Source of the DNA: Devosia lucknowensis
GTDB taxonomy: Bacteria > Pseudomonadota > Alphaproteobacteria > Rhizobiales > Devosiaceae
Direction: 5' to 3'
Assembly (NCBI RefSeq): GCF_900177655.1
Contig: NZ_FXWK01000001.1
Span: 1,612,001-1,676,000 of the forward strand
Length of the DNA stretch: 64,000 bases
Under the pieces are notes generated by a model. It did no database searches, had not been told where the DNA came from, and saw nothing but the letters and a program-made list of their open reading frames with translations. The position numbers and the translations under genes were made by a program. Positions 23,687 through 32,458 of the stretch are shown in pieces (the first letter of the stretch is position 1; every line of letters begins with the position of its first letter).

Positions 23687-25333
23687 ATGCTGGCTGATTT
23701 CACGCGCAACGAACGGGTCGGGGCGCTCGTCATTCTGGGCGGCCTCGTCGTCGTCGGCCTCGCCATGGCCATTGCCGGACGCGGTGATCTCCTCGGCATT
23801 CACGGCTGGATGGTCTTCGGCCTGGCGCTGGCCTTCACCTTCGGCGCCATCCGGCAGTTCGACCTGCCCGAGCCCACTGCCGAGCGCCTCGCCGAATACT
23901 ACGATGCCCCGACGCGCGCCGGTCTCATCCTCACCCTTCTCTGGGGCGTGGTCGGCATGGCGGCCGGCTTCTGGGTGGCGGCGCTCCTTGCCTGGCCCGA
24001 TATGACCTTCGATGTTTCCTGGCTGAGCTGGGGGCGCCTCCGGCCGATCCACACTTCGGGCGTCATCTTCGGCTTCGGCGGCAATGCGCTCATCGCCACC
24101 TCGCTCCACGTGCTGCAGCGCACCACAAGGGCGCGCCTGCCCGATGCCCTCAGCCCCTGGTTCGTGCTCCTGGGCTACAATCTCTTCTGCATCATCGCCG
24201 CCAGCGGCTACCTGATGGGCATCACCCAGTCCAAGGAATATGCCGAGCCCGAATGGTATGCCGATATCTGGCTGGTGGTGGTCTGGGTCACCTATTTCGC
24301 CATCTACATGCGCACCCTCGCCCGCCGCAAGGAACCGCATATCTACGTGGCCAACTGGTATTACATGGCCTTCATCCTGGTCGTGGCCATCCTCCATATC
24401 GTCAACAATCTCGCCGTCCCCGTCTCGTTCGGCTCGGCCAAGTCGTTCTCGCTCTTCGCTGGCGTTCAGGATGCCATGACCCAGTGGTGGTACGGCCACA
24501 ACGCCGTCGCCTTCTTCCTCACCGCCGGGTTCCTCGGCATGATGTATTACTACCTGCCCAAGCGCGCCAACCGGCCGATCTTCTCCTACCGGATGTCGAT
24601 CATCAGCTTCTGGGGCATCACCTTCATGTACATGTGGGCCGGCTCGCACCACCTGCATTACACCGCCCTGCCCCATTGGGTGCAGACCCTGGGCATGGCC
24701 TTCTCGGTCGTGCTTCTCGTCCCCAGCTGGGCCTCGGCCGGCAATGCGCTGCTCACCCTCAACGGCGCCTGGCACAAGGTGCGCGACGACGCGGTGCTGC
24801 GCTTCATGGCCCTGGCGGCGATCTTTTACGGCATCACCACGTTCGAAGGCTCGTTCATGGCCATCCGTGCGGTCAATTCGCTCAGCCACTACACCGATTG
24901 GACCATCGGCCACGTGCATGCCGGGGCCCTGGGCTGGGTGGCGATGATCACCTTCGGCTCGCTCTATTCGCTGGTTCCCTCCATGTGGAAGCGCGAGCGC
25001 ATGTATTCCAACCGCCTTGTCGAGGTGCACTTCTGGCTCGCCCTCTCGGGCACGGTCATCTACGTCTTCGCCATGTGGAATTCGGGCGTCATCCAGGGCC
25101 TGATGTGGCGCACCTACGACGAGAGCGGCACGCTGAGCTACTCGTTCCTCGACAGCCTCGAGGCCATGCACCCCTATTACATCGCCCGCGCCTTCGGCGG
25201 TCTGCTCTTCGTGCTCGGCGCCATTGTCGCCCTCTACAACACCATCATGACCATCCGCATGCCGGCCGCGATCGAAACCTCTCAGCGGGGTCTCGACGTG
25301 CCCGCCGAACCTGCCCTGCAGGCCGGAGAATAG
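23687..25333 (+). CDS. ccoN: cbb3-type cytochrome c oxidase subunit I
   Basis: A 548-residue membrane protein, the catalytic subunit of the high-affinity cbb3 oxidase that reduces oxygen to water in the inner membrane. Heme-copper oxidase features are visible: His in RPIHTSGVIFGFGGN (about 124-140), WWYGHNAVAFFLT with the CuB His and cross-linked Tyr region (about 269-281), GSHHLHYTALP and the low-spin heme His near HVHAGALGWV. The start at 23687 follows a purine-rich GGGGACAGGG. A FixK box lies upstream. First gene of ccoNOQP. Confidence 0.95.
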   Translation: MLADFTRNERVGALVILGGLVVVGLAMAIAGRGDLLGIHGWMVFGLALAFTFGAIRQFDLPEPTAERLAEYYDAPTRAGLILTLLWGVVGMAAGFWVAALLAWPDMTFDVSWLSWGRLRPIHTSGVIFGFGGNALIATSLHVLQRTTRARLPDALSPWFVLLGYNLFCIIAASGYLMGITQSKEYAEPEWYADIWLVVVWVTYFAIYMRTLARRKEPHIYVANWYYMAFILVVAILHIVNNLAVPVSFGSAKSFSLFAGVQDAMTQWWYGHNAVAFFLTAGFLGMMYYYLPKRANRPIFSYRMSIISFWGITFMYMWAGSHHLHYTALPHWVQTLGMAFSVVLLVPSWASAGNALLTLNGAWHKVRDDAVLRFMALAAIFYGITTFEGSFMAIRAVNSLSHYTDWTIGHVHAGALGWVAMITFGSLYSLVPSMWKRERMYSNRLVEVHFWLALSGTVIYVFAMWNSGVIQGLMWRTYDESGTLSYSFLDSLEAMHPYYIARAFGGLLFVLGAIVALYNTIMTIRMPAAIETSQRGLDVPAEPALQAGE

Positions 25334-25337
25334 TCCC

Positions 25338-26069
25338 ATGTTCAAGCTTCACTACCGCCTCGAACGCTCGGCCCTTGGCCTCGTCGCCTTCATCATCGTG
25401 GTCGCCTCCATCGGCGGCTTCATCGAGATCGCGCCGCTCTTCACCATCGACGAGACTGTCGAGAACGCAGAGGATATGCGCGTCTACACGCCCCTCGAAG
25501 TGGCCGGCCGCAATATCTTCATCCGCGAAGGGTGCTATGCCTGCCATAGCCAGATGATCCGCACATTGCGCGACGAAGTGGATCGCTACGGCCCCTATTC
25601 GCTGGCCGTGGAAAGCCAGTACGACCATCCCCAGCTCTGGGGCTCCAAGCGGACCGGGCCGGATCTCGCGCGGCTGGGCAACAAATATTCCGACGCCTGG
25701 CATGTGAGCCATCTGAACAACCCGCGCGATCTCGTGCCACAGTCGAAGATGCCGGCCTATCGCTGGCTGCTGCGCGATCAGCTCCGCACCGACGATCTGG
25801 GCGCCCAGCTGGCCGCCCTGCGTATCGTGGGCGTACCCTATACCGACGAGCAGATCGCCAATGCCGCACAGGACGCCTACGGCCAGGCCAATCCCGATAG
25901 CGCCGAAGCCCCTGGCGTCGCCGAACGCTACGGCGAGGCCACCAATATCCGTGCCTTCGACGGTACCCAGGGACCGCTCACCGACATGGATGCGCTGGTC
26001 GCTTATCTGCAGATGCTCGGCACCCTGACCGATGCTGCCTTTACCAGCGAAACGGCGGAGGCCGAGTGA
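25338..26069 (+). CDS. ccoO: cbb3 oxidase mono-heme subunit II
   Basis: A 243-residue membrane-anchored cytochrome c with one N-terminal helix (about residues 12-32) and a single heme site, Cys66-x2-Cys69-His70 (EGCYACHSQ). The axial Met is likely in QSKMPAYRW. It passes electrons from CcoP to CcoN in the periplasm. It begins 4 bp after ccoN, and its stop overlaps the ccoQ start by one base. Confidence 0.95.
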   Translation: MFKLHYRLERSALGLVAFIIVVASIGGFIEIAPLFTIDETVENAEDMRVYTPLEVAGRNIFIREGCYACHSQMIRTLRDEVDRYGPYSLAVESQYDHPQLWGSKRTGPDLARLGNKYSDAWHVSHLNNPRDLVPQSKMPAYRWLLRDQLRTDDLGAQLAALRIVGVPYTDEQIANAAQDAYGQANPDSAEAPGVAERYGEATNIRAFDGTQGPLTDMDALVAYLQMLGTLTDAAFTSETAEAE

Positions 26070-26242
26070 TGCCGTTCGATCATGACACCGTCGTCGGGTT
26101 CTCCAAGAGCTTCGGGCTGATTTACCTGGTCGTGCTCAGCATCATCTGCCTGGCCTGGACCTATTGGCCATCTAACAAGAAGGGATTTGACGAGGCGGCG
26201 CGCATGCCCGTGCTCGACGAGGAGGACCGGCCATGGCGCTGA
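26069..26242 (+). CDS. ccoQ: cbb3 oxidase small subunit CcoQ
   Basis: A 57-residue single-span membrane protein: short N-terminus, hydrophobic helix (GLIYLVVLSIICLAWTYWP, about residues 16-34), then a charged C-terminal tail with a KKGFDEAARMP segment typical of CcoQ. It stabilises the assembled oxidase. It starts in the ccoO stop (TGATG) and overlaps ccoP by 10 bp, in the conserved position between ccoO and ccoP. Confidence 0.88.
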   Translation: MPFDHDTVVGFSKSFGLIYLVVLSIICLAWTYWPSNKKGFDEAARMPVLDEEDRPWR

Positions 26243-27105
26243 AGGAACGCGACGAATTCTCGGGGCAGATGACGACGGGCCACGAATGGAACGGCATCAA
26301 GGAACTCAACACCCCTGTCCCACGGCTGCTTTGGGCCTTCCTCGCGACACTGGGTCTGTTCGCCATCGTCTGGACGGTGCTGATGCCGAGTTGGCCCGGC
26401 GTCAGCGGCTATTTCCGGGGCCTTCTCGGGGCTGACCAGCATCAGGCCGTGCGCCAGTCATTGGTCGAGGCCGAAGCCGCAAGGGCCGGCTGGAGCGAAC
26501 GCCTCGCGGTCGAAAAGTTCGACACCCTCGCTGCCGACCCAGCCATCATGGACGTGGTCCGCACCACCGGTCCGGCGCTCTTCGGAGATAACTGCGCGGC
26601 CTGTCATGGCAATGATGCCGGGGGCAATCCCGGTTATCCCAATATTGCCGAGGCGCCCATGATGTGGGGCGGCGACGTCGACACCATCGCGGAAACCATT
26701 CGCGTTGGCATCAATTCCACGCACCCCGACACCCGCTATGGGCAGATGCTGGCCTTCGGTCGCGATCAGATGCTGGGCAGTGCCGAAATCAGCGCCCTCG
26801 CCGACTATCTGGTGTCCCTGCAGGGCGAAAAGTCCCTGACGGTCGAAGAAACGGGCACGGCTGAAACGCTGTTTGCCGACAATTGCGCCGCCTGCCACGG
26901 CGAAGATGCGCGTGGCCTGGTGGAAACCGGCGCGCCCGATCTCACCGACAGCTTCTGGATCTATGGCGGCGACCGCTCCACCATCCGGCACTCTATCTAC
27001 AACGGTCGCCAAGGCACCATGCCATCCTGGGAAGGCCGCCTCAGCCCGACGCAGATCCGGCTGCTTTCGCTCTATGTCATGGACCTGCGGGGATCCACCC
27101 CATGA
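26233..27105 (+). CDS. ccoP: cbb3 oxidase di-heme subunit III
   Basis: A 290-residue membrane-anchored di-heme cytochrome c. The N-terminal FSGQMTTGHEWNGIKELNTPVP motif region is characteristic of CcoP, followed by one membrane helix (about residues 33-53) and two heme sites, Cys121-x2-Cys124-His125 and Cys218-x2-Cys221-His222 (both CAACH). It accepts electrons from soluble cytochrome c. It overlaps ccoQ, and its stop overlaps the next small gene by ATGA. Confidence 0.95.
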   Translation: MALKERDEFSGQMTTGHEWNGIKELNTPVPRLLWAFLATLGLFAIVWTVLMPSWPGVSGYFRGLLGADQHQAVRQSLVEAEAARAGWSERLAVEKFDTLAADPAIMDVVRTTGPALFGDNCAACHGNDAGGNPGYPNIAEAPMMWGGDVDTIAETIRVGINSTHPDTRYGQMLAFGRDQMLGSAEISALADYLVSLQGEKSLTVEETGTAETLFADNCAACHGEDARGLVETGAPDLTDSFWIYGGDRSTIRHSIYNGRQGTMPSWEGRLSPTQIRLLSLYVMDLRGSTP

Positions 27106-27299
27106 CCGCCATCGGCGCGACCCGTCGGCGGCGCCTCTCGCTCGCCTGGATCGTCGGCCTGGGCATCACCGCCATACTCATCGGCGCCAATGCGCACCTG
27201 GTCTATGTCGCCTTCACCTCGCAACCGGCCTGCGTCAGCCACCTCAAGCTTCCCGACGGCAGCACCGACCATTTCCGCGCCGCCAAGTCGGGATGTTGA
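27102..27299 (+). CDS. Small conserved-looking membrane protein after ccoP
   Basis: A 65-residue protein with a basic N-terminus, one membrane helix (about residues 13-38, ILIGANAHLVYVAF) and a short extracytoplasmic tail with two Cys (PACVSHLK and KSGC-end). It is translationally coupled to ccoP by an ATGA overlap. It sits where fixG or fixH would often be, but is too short and unlike either. A link to cbb3 assembly or to copper or heme handling is a guess from position and the paired Cys. Confidence 0.7.
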   Translation: MTAIGATRRRRLSLAWIVGLGITAILIGANAHLVYVAFTSQPACVSHLKLPDGSTDHFRAAKSGC

Positions 27300-27324
27300 A
27301 GCTGAAATGCTGACAATGATCCAG

Positions 27325-27450
27325 TGCACCCCCTCCCCAACCCTCCCCCTGAAGAAGGGGGAGGGAGCCCGGCCGCCGATGCCCACAACGGCACGGCGAG
27401 CCTTCCTTCCCCTCCCCCTCCTTCAGGGGGAGGCCGGGTGGGGGTGCCCT
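27325..27450. repeat. Two GC-rich palindromic REP-like units
   Basis: The first unit has CCCTCCCCCT and AGGGGGAGGG arms (about 27342-27366). The second, CCTCCCCCTCC...AGGGGGAGG followed by CCGGGTGGGGGTG (about 27409-27446), is very close to a third copy at 28366-28411. These fill the 193-bp gap before the DUF2189 gene and resemble the short dispersed intergenic palindromes common in Rhizobiales genomes. Confidence 0.65.
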
Positions 27451-27492
27451 TGTCCCCCGCTCCCTCGCCCGGTGAACTGAGAGAACCCGCCC

Positions 27493-28284
27493 ATGACGCA
27501 CGCTGACACCATCCCTGCCCATGAGCCGGCCCTGCCCCGGTCGGTCGATCACAATCGCGGCCTGTCGCCCACCGCTCCGCTCACCTGGCTAGCAAGAGGT
27601 TGGCGCGACCTGTGGACGAAGCCGGGCCTGAGTCTGGCCTACGGCCTCGGCGTCACGCTCCTGTCCTGGGCCATCGTCTACGCCATGTTTCATTTCGGCT
27701 GGGCGCAGATCCTTTTCCCTGCATTGGCGGGCTTCCTGGTCGTCGGCCCGCTCCTCGCCACCGGCCTTTACGTCAAGAGCCGCAAGCTCGCCGCCCGCGA
27801 GCAGGTCACGCTGTTCGACATGCTGTTTCCACGCGGCGGCATGCACCTGTTTTTCGTCGGCGCGGTGTTGATGACCCTGATGCTGGTCTGGGTCCGGGCA
27901 GCGGTGCTGCTCTATGCGCTGTTTTTCGGATGGCGCGCCTTTCCCGGCTTCGATCAGGTCGTTTCCACGCTGTTCACCACGCCCGAGGGCCTGGCCATGC
28001 TGCTGGTCGGAACCGCCGTTGGTGGTCTATTCGCGGCCTTTTCCTTCGCCATCGGCGCCTTCTCCATTCCCCTGATGCTCGACCGCGGCAAGGATGCGTT
28101 TTCGGCCATGGGCCTGTCGCTGTCCTTCGTCACCAACAACACGCCGGCCACCTTGGTCTGGGCGGCGCTCGTCGTGGCGCTCGTCCTTTTCAGCATCGGC
28201 ACCGGCCTCCTCGCCCTCGTCATCATCTTCCCCCTCCTCGGCCACGCCACCTGGCACGCCTATGTCGCGGTGCGGGGAGAATAG
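27493..28284 (+). CDS. DUF2189 membrane protein
   Basis: A 263-residue integral membrane protein with about six hydrophobic helices (for example residues 52-72, 77-95, 118-150 and 219-250) and the domain pattern of DUF2189, a family without known function. A short soluble N-terminus of about 30 residues precedes the first helix. It lies between ccoP and fixI on the same strand, with REP-like repeats on both sides. DUF2189 genes are often found near respiratory oxidase genes, but here the role is only inferred from position. Confidence 0.75.
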   Translation: MTHADTIPAHEPALPRSVDHNRGLSPTAPLTWLARGWRDLWTKPGLSLAYGLGVTLLSWAIVYAMFHFGWAQILFPALAGFLVVGPLLATGLYVKSRKLAAREQVTLFDMLFPRGGMHLFFVGAVLMTLMLVWVRAAVLLYALFFGWRAFPGFDQVVSTLFTTPEGLAMLLVGTAVGGLFAAFSFAIGAFSIPLMLDRGKDAFSAMGLSLSFVTNNTPATLVWAALVVALVLFSIGTGLLALVIIFPLLGHATWHAYVAVRGE

Positions 28285-28365
28285 GCGCAGAATATGGTCG
28301 CGTACGCAGGCAAACAGGCAGATATCAGCCAGCTTGGCGCGCCATGCCCTCACAGGCACCGGCCC

Positions 28366-28411
28366 AACACCTCCCCCCTCTTCAGGGGGAGGCCGGGTGG
28401 GGGTGTCTTAG
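28366..28411. repeat. REP-like palindrome before fixI
   Basis: CCTCCCCCC...AGGGGGAGG then CCGGGTGGGGGTG repeats the unit seen near 27409-27446, sharing the continuous stretch AGGGGGAGGCCGGGTGGGGG. It ends about 20 bp before the fixI start codon. Confidence 0.65.
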
Positions 28412-28430
28412 AGAAGCCCCAGACCAAGCC

Positions 28431-30668
28431 ATGACCTGCTGCGCGCCACCCCCCGCCTTCGCCGAAGCCCTTGCCGGTGGACCCGATCGTGGTCCGTCCG
28501 AAAACGAGGTCCGCCTCGCCAGCCGCTCCCTGGGAGATGGTCTTCGCCAATCCGAATTCTCCGTGCCCGCGATCCATTGCGGCGCCTGTATCCGCACCAT
28601 CGAGACCGCGCTCGACGTCCTGCCCGGCGTCGTCTCGAGCCGCGTCAATCTCTCGGGCAAGCGCGTCACCGTCCGCTGGCAGGAGGCGCAGCCCATGCCG
28701 CCAATGGTCCGGCGCATGGTGGAGCTGGGCTACGAGCCCAATATCTTCTCGCTCGAGCGGGCCGGGCAGGACGCAGGCTTCTCCGCTCTCATACGCGCGC
28801 TCGCAGTCGCCGCCTTCTGCTCCATGAACATCATGATGTTTTCGGGCTCAGTCTGGGCCGGTGCCGACGGTCCCACCCGCGATATCCTCCACTGGATTTG
28901 CGCCGCCCTTACCCTGCCGGCCCTGCTCTATTCGGGCCGCATTTTCTACCGGTCCGCCTGGACTGCCCTGCGTGCCGGTCACACCAATATGGATGTGCCG
29001 ATCACGGTCGGGATCGTCATGGCATTCGCGCTTAGTCTCTACGACACGGCCACGTCAGGCACCGAAGTCTATTTCGATGCCGTCGCCTCGCTGATCTTCT
29101 TCCTCCTCATCGGTCGCGCCCTCGACCACGCCATGCGCGAGCGTGCCCGCAATGCGGTCAAGGGCCTTGCCCGCCTGGCCCCATCAGGCGCCCTGGTCAT
29201 CGATCGCGTCGACGGCCCGGCCTACCTGTCTCTGGCCGAAATCGCGCCGGGCACCATGCTTGCCGTTGCACCCGGCGAACGCATCCCGCTCGACGGCGAC
29301 GTGGTCGGCGGCAGCAGCGCACTGGATCGCAGCCTCCTGACCGGTGAAAGCCTTGCCGAACCCGTTGCCCCGGGTCAGTCCGTCCCCGCGGGTGCGCTGA
29401 ACCTCTCGGCCCCGCTGACCATCCGCACCACGGCCGACGAGCGCGGCTCGACACTCAATCGCCTCGTCGCCCTGCTCGAGGATGCCGAAGGCAGCCGCAA
29501 CCGCTATCGCCGCATCGCCGATCGCGCCGCGGCTTGGTATTCTCCCGTGGTGCACCTCGCCGCCGTCCTGGCCTTCGCCGTCTGGATCGCCGTCGACGGC
29601 GATCTCCACCGCGCGGCGACGACAGCCATCGCGGTCCTCATCATCACCTGTCCCTGTGCGCTGGGTCTGGCCGTCCCCATGGTCCAGGTCATGGCCGCGC
29701 GCCGCCTCTTCGAGGCGGGCGTCATGGTCCGCGATGGCGCCGCGCTGGAACGCCTCGCCGAAGTCGACACCGTGATCTTCGACAAGACCGGCACGCTGAC
29801 GTCGGGCCTCGCCATGGCCACCGTCACCATGGGCACAGCTTCCGATATCGACATCGCCGCCGCGCTTGCCGCCCGGTCCCGCCATCCCTATTCGCTCGCC
29901 ATCGCCCGCACCCGTCCCGACGCGCCCGCGCTCGATTGGCACGACGTCGCCGAACATCCCGGCCTGGGCATCGAGGGGCGGCAGGGCAGGCACCTTTACC
30001 GGCTCGGACGACCCGGCTGGTCCGGCGCTGCCGACGCGCTCGATGCGGGCACCATCCTGTCGCGCGACGGCGAAATCCGGGCCGCTTTCGTCTTCGAGGA
30101 CCATCTTCGCCCCAGCGCCGCGGCAAGCGTTGACAGTCTGCTAGCAAATGGCCTCGAAACGCGCATCTTGTCGGGCGATCGTCCAGATCTGGTGACGGAA
30201 ACAGCACGAAAATTGAAGATTTGCGGCACTGGCGGGCTGCTGCCGCAGGGCAAGTTCGACATCATCGACCGTCTTGAGGCCTCCGGCCACCGCGTCCTCA
30301 TGGTCGGCGACGGCCTCAACGACACCCCGGCCATGGCCCGCGCGCACGCCTCCATGGCGCCCGGAACCGCCATCGACATCAGTCGCAATGCCGCCGATTT
30401 CGTGTTTCTCCGCAATGACTTGACCGCCGTGCCCACCGCAGTCTCGGTCGCCCGCGAAGCCGGCGTCCTTGTCCGCCAGAACCTCGTCCTGGCCCTCCTC
30501 TACAACGCCATCGCCCTTCCGGTCGCCATAGCAGGTCTCGTCAATCCCTTCGTCGCCGCAGTGGCCATGTCGGCGTCCTCGGTCGTCGTCGTCCTGAACG
30601 CCTTCCGTCTCGGCTGGCACCCGCTCCGCGCCCACCCCATCGCGAATCTCAAAGGCCACGCAGCATGA
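28431..30668 (+). CDS. fixI: FixI-type copper-transporting P1B ATPase
   Basis: A 745-residue P-type ATPase that supplies copper for cbb3 oxidase assembly. Domains in order: N-terminal region with a metal-binding CxxC motif (IHCGACIRTIE, near residue 49), membrane helices, actuator loop with LLTGES, the metal-site CPC in ITCPCALG, the phosphorylation motif DKTGTLT, and the hinge GDGLNDTPA. It is also called CcoI. The first roughly 40 residues before the metal-binding domain look low-complexity and may reflect the adjoining repeat. It overlaps fixS by ATGA. Confidence 0.93.
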   Translation: MTCCAPPPAFAEALAGGPDRGPSENEVRLASRSLGDGLRQSEFSVPAIHCGACIRTIETALDVLPGVVSSRVNLSGKRVTVRWQEAQPMPPMVRRMVELGYEPNIFSLERAGQDAGFSALIRALAVAAFCSMNIMMFSGSVWAGADGPTRDILHWICAALTLPALLYSGRIFYRSAWTALRAGHTNMDVPITVGIVMAFALSLYDTATSGTEVYFDAVASLIFFLLIGRALDHAMRERARNAVKGLARLAPSGALVIDRVDGPAYLSLAEIAPGTMLAVAPGERIPLDGDVVGGSSALDRSLLTGESLAEPVAPGQSVPAGALNLSAPLTIRTTADERGSTLNRLVALLEDAEGSRNRYRRIADRAAAWYSPVVHLAAVLAFAVWIAVDGDLHRAATTAIAVLIITCPCALGLAVPMVQVMAARRLFEAGVMVRDGAALERLAEVDTVIFDKTGTLTSGLAMATVTMGTASDIDIAAALAARSRHPYSLAIARTRPDAPALDWHDVAEHPGLGIEGRQGRHLYRLGRPGWSGAADALDAGTILSRDGEIRAAFVFEDHLRPSAAASVDSLLANGLETRILSGDRPDLVTETARKLKICGTGGLLPQGKFDIIDRLEASGHRVLMVGDGLNDTPAMARAHASMAPGTAIDISRNAADFVFLRNDLTAVPTAVSVAREAGVLVRQNLVLALLYNAIALPVAIAGLVNPFVAAVAMSASSVVVVLNAFRLGWHPLRAHPIANLKGHAA

Positions 30669-30817
30669 GCGACTTCTTCTATCTCATTCCAATATCTATC
30701 ATTTTGGGGCTTCTTGGGCTTCTGGTCTTTCTCTGGACCCTGCGCCACGGACAATATGAGGATCTCGACGGCGCCGCTGAACGCCTTCTCTACGAAGACG
30801 ACAAGCCACGTCCGTGA
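30665..30817 (+). CDS. fixS: cbb3 oxidase assembly protein FixS/CcoS
   Basis: A 50-residue single-span membrane protein: helix about residues 5-25 (YLIPISIILGLLGLLVFLWTL), then a short acidic tail with the typical GQYEDLDGAAERLLYEDD pattern of CcoS. It is needed for cofactor insertion into cbb3 oxidase. It starts within the fixI stop (ATGA). It ends the operon; the next gene is convergent. Confidence 0.9.
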   Translation: MSDFFYLIPISIILGLLGLLVFLWTLRHGQYEDLDGAAERLLYEDDKPRP

Positions 30818-30846
30818 CGAGCTCCCAGCGCGAAGAATGCTGAGCG

Positions 30847-31329
30847 CTAGGTTCCTTGTGCCGGAAAAAATCGTCTGAACTCGCGCATTACGGCGTCGTC
30901 GGGGCCGGTCGAGAACAGGCTCAGCGGCACCAGCGCCATAAGCCCCCGAGCGTAACGGGCCCGTGGTGCCATGAAGACGGTCAGCACCTGGTACATCGCG
31001 CCCATCCAAGGCCGGAATTCCGGCGTCGCATCGGTCAGGAGCAGGCTGGTCTTCCCATTGCCCTCCCGCACCGACACCTGATCCCAACGCGCTGCGATGC
31101 CGTAGCCAACACTCTGAAATCGCAGCCCATTCTCGTCCATGGCGATGGAAGCGTTCCAGTATTCCACGCACATGACGATGGAGAGCATGGCCGGCAGCCC
31201 GAAAATGAAGACCGGCCACCAGGCGAGACCTTCAGCAATGAAGGTCGGCGTCACGCCTACCGCTATCCCGAGAATGAGAACCGGAAAGATCAGCGCGACA
31301 AGTCGCTTGGGCATTGGTTGATAATGCAC
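30847..31329 (-). CDS. Hypothetical two-helix membrane protein
   Basis: A 160-residue protein with two N-terminal hydrophobic helices (about residues 10-30 and 34-56) and a soluble C-terminal part with a beta-rich pattern like small bacterial PH-type membrane-associated domains (SIAMDENGLRFQ, RWDQVSVRE). I do not recognise the family with confidence. It is convergent with fixS, 29 bp apart. Confidence 0.6.
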   Translation of the reverse strand: MHYQPMPKRLVALIFPVLILGIAVGVTPTFIAEGLAWWPVFIFGLPAMLSIVMCVEYWNASIAMDENGLRFQSVGYGIAARWDQVSVREGNGKTSLLLTDATPEFRPWMGAMYQVLTVFMAPRARYARGLMALVPLSLFSTGPDDAVMREFRRFFPAQGT

Positions 31330-31371
31330 GCTCTGGGTCCCTTCAGGTCATCGTCCACGGTGAGACGCCTT

Positions 31372-31400
31372 GCGTGCCGGAAACCTTGGTCCCGGCACGC
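31372..31400 (-). terminator. Hairpin after the CNNM-family gene
   Basis: GCGTGCCGG (31372-31380) pairs perfectly with CCGGCACGC (31392-31400). It lies 18 bp beyond the stop of the gene at 31418. There is no T-run, so it may be a transcript-end stabiliser rather than a classic terminator. Confidence 0.5.
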
Positions 31401-31417
31401 TTGAGAAGCTGCCGGCC

Positions 31418-32455
31418 TTATCGACGACTGGCTTCAGCGACCAGCTCACCGCCGCGCGGCAGCAGCCGGCTGGTGATATCACCCAGCGTCACCAGCCCTG
31501 CCACCTTGCCGTCGAACAGCACCACGGCGAGCTGCACGCTTGCCTCCCGCATCTGCGCCAGCGCTTCATAGACCGGTGTGCGGGCATCCATCGAGACCGC
31601 CTTGCGCGCGATCTTGGCCGCAGGCACCCCGTCCCCGAGCATCAGCGTGTCACGCGCGTGCACAACCCGCAATTTCGACGGGTCGGCTCCCAACATCACG
31701 ATCCGCATATGTCCCGAACTCTGGGCCATGGCGCGAACGTCGCCGATCGTTGCATCTGGCGCGACGGAAGCCAGCCGGTTGCCGACGGCTATGATGTCTC
31801 GAACAGGCATCGTCCCCAGGTCGATCAGTCCCGAAATCTGCTTCTGTACCTGCGGTTCGAGGGTACCGACCTTGGCAGAGTGCTCCACCAGCTGCCGGAT
31901 CGTCGCCATGTCGCGTCCACCGACCGCGGCGCTCTCCACCGGTGTTACGCCGCTGGCGGCGACCAGCCTGTTGGCCACGCGGTTCACCCAGCCCAGCACC
32001 GGCCGGAGCGGCCAGATATAGGCACGCGCCATCAGCCCTATGGCCATGGCCGATCGCTCCGGGTTTGCGATGGCCCAGGACTTCGGCGCCATTTCCCCGA
32101 CCACCAGATGGAGGAAGGTGACGAGGAAGATCGAGATCAGGAACGAGGCACTCCCCGCCAGGAATTCGGGCACGCCCAGCCCGATCAGGTTCGGCCCGAT
32201 CCAGTAGTCGATGGCCGGCTTCGTGATCGCGCCGAGCGCGAAAGTACAGACGGTGATGCCCAGTTGCGCGCCGGCAAGCATCAGGGTGAGATCGTTCATC
32301 CCGCGCAGCGCCGCCCGCGCGGATGCACTGTGACTTGCCACGTCTTCTAGCCGATGCCGACGGGCGCCCATCAGCGCAAACTCGATGATCACGAAAAACG
32401 CGCTGAGCAGGATCAGGATTGCGGTGACGACAGTCACATAAAGAGGACCGGACAT
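31418..32455 (-). CDS. CNNM/CorC-like membrane CBS protein (short form)
   Basis: A 345-residue protein with a DUF21/CNNM transmembrane domain (three to four helices, about residues 1-180, GAQLGITVCTFALG motif) and a cytoplasmic CBS pair (about 205-330). It stops before the C-terminal CorC_HlyC domain that the neighbouring paralogue has. The family is linked to magnesium/cobalt efflux and other divalent-cation handling. It starts 3 bp after the longer paralogue ends, so the pair is likely expressed together, perhaps as a heteromer. Confidence 0.82.
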   Translation of the reverse strand: MSGPLYVTVVTAILILLSAFFVIIEFALMGARRHRLEDVASHSASARAALRGMNDLTLMLAGAQLGITVCTFALGAITKPAIDYWIGPNLIGLGVPEFLAGSASFLISIFLVTFLHLVVGEMAPKSWAIANPERSAMAIGLMARAYIWPLRPVLGWVNRVANRLVAASGVTPVESAAVGGRDMATIRQLVEHSAKVGTLEPQVQKQISGLIDLGTMPVRDIIAVGNRLASVAPDATIGDVRAMAQSSGHMRIVMLGADPSKLRVVHARDTLMLGDGVPAAKIARKAVSMDARTPVYEALAQMREASVQLAVVLFDGKVAGLVTLGDITSRLLPRGGELVAEASRR

Positions 32456-32458
32456 CGT

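Noticed and set aside
23666-25345. A 559-residue minus-strand reading frame
   Set aside because: It lies fully antisense to ccoN and is rich in His, Gly, Glu and Asp, as expected for an antisense frame in high-GC DNA.
27102-27299. Calling the 65-residue protein FixH
   Set aside because: FixH has about 150-170 residues and a different pattern. Only the position is shared.
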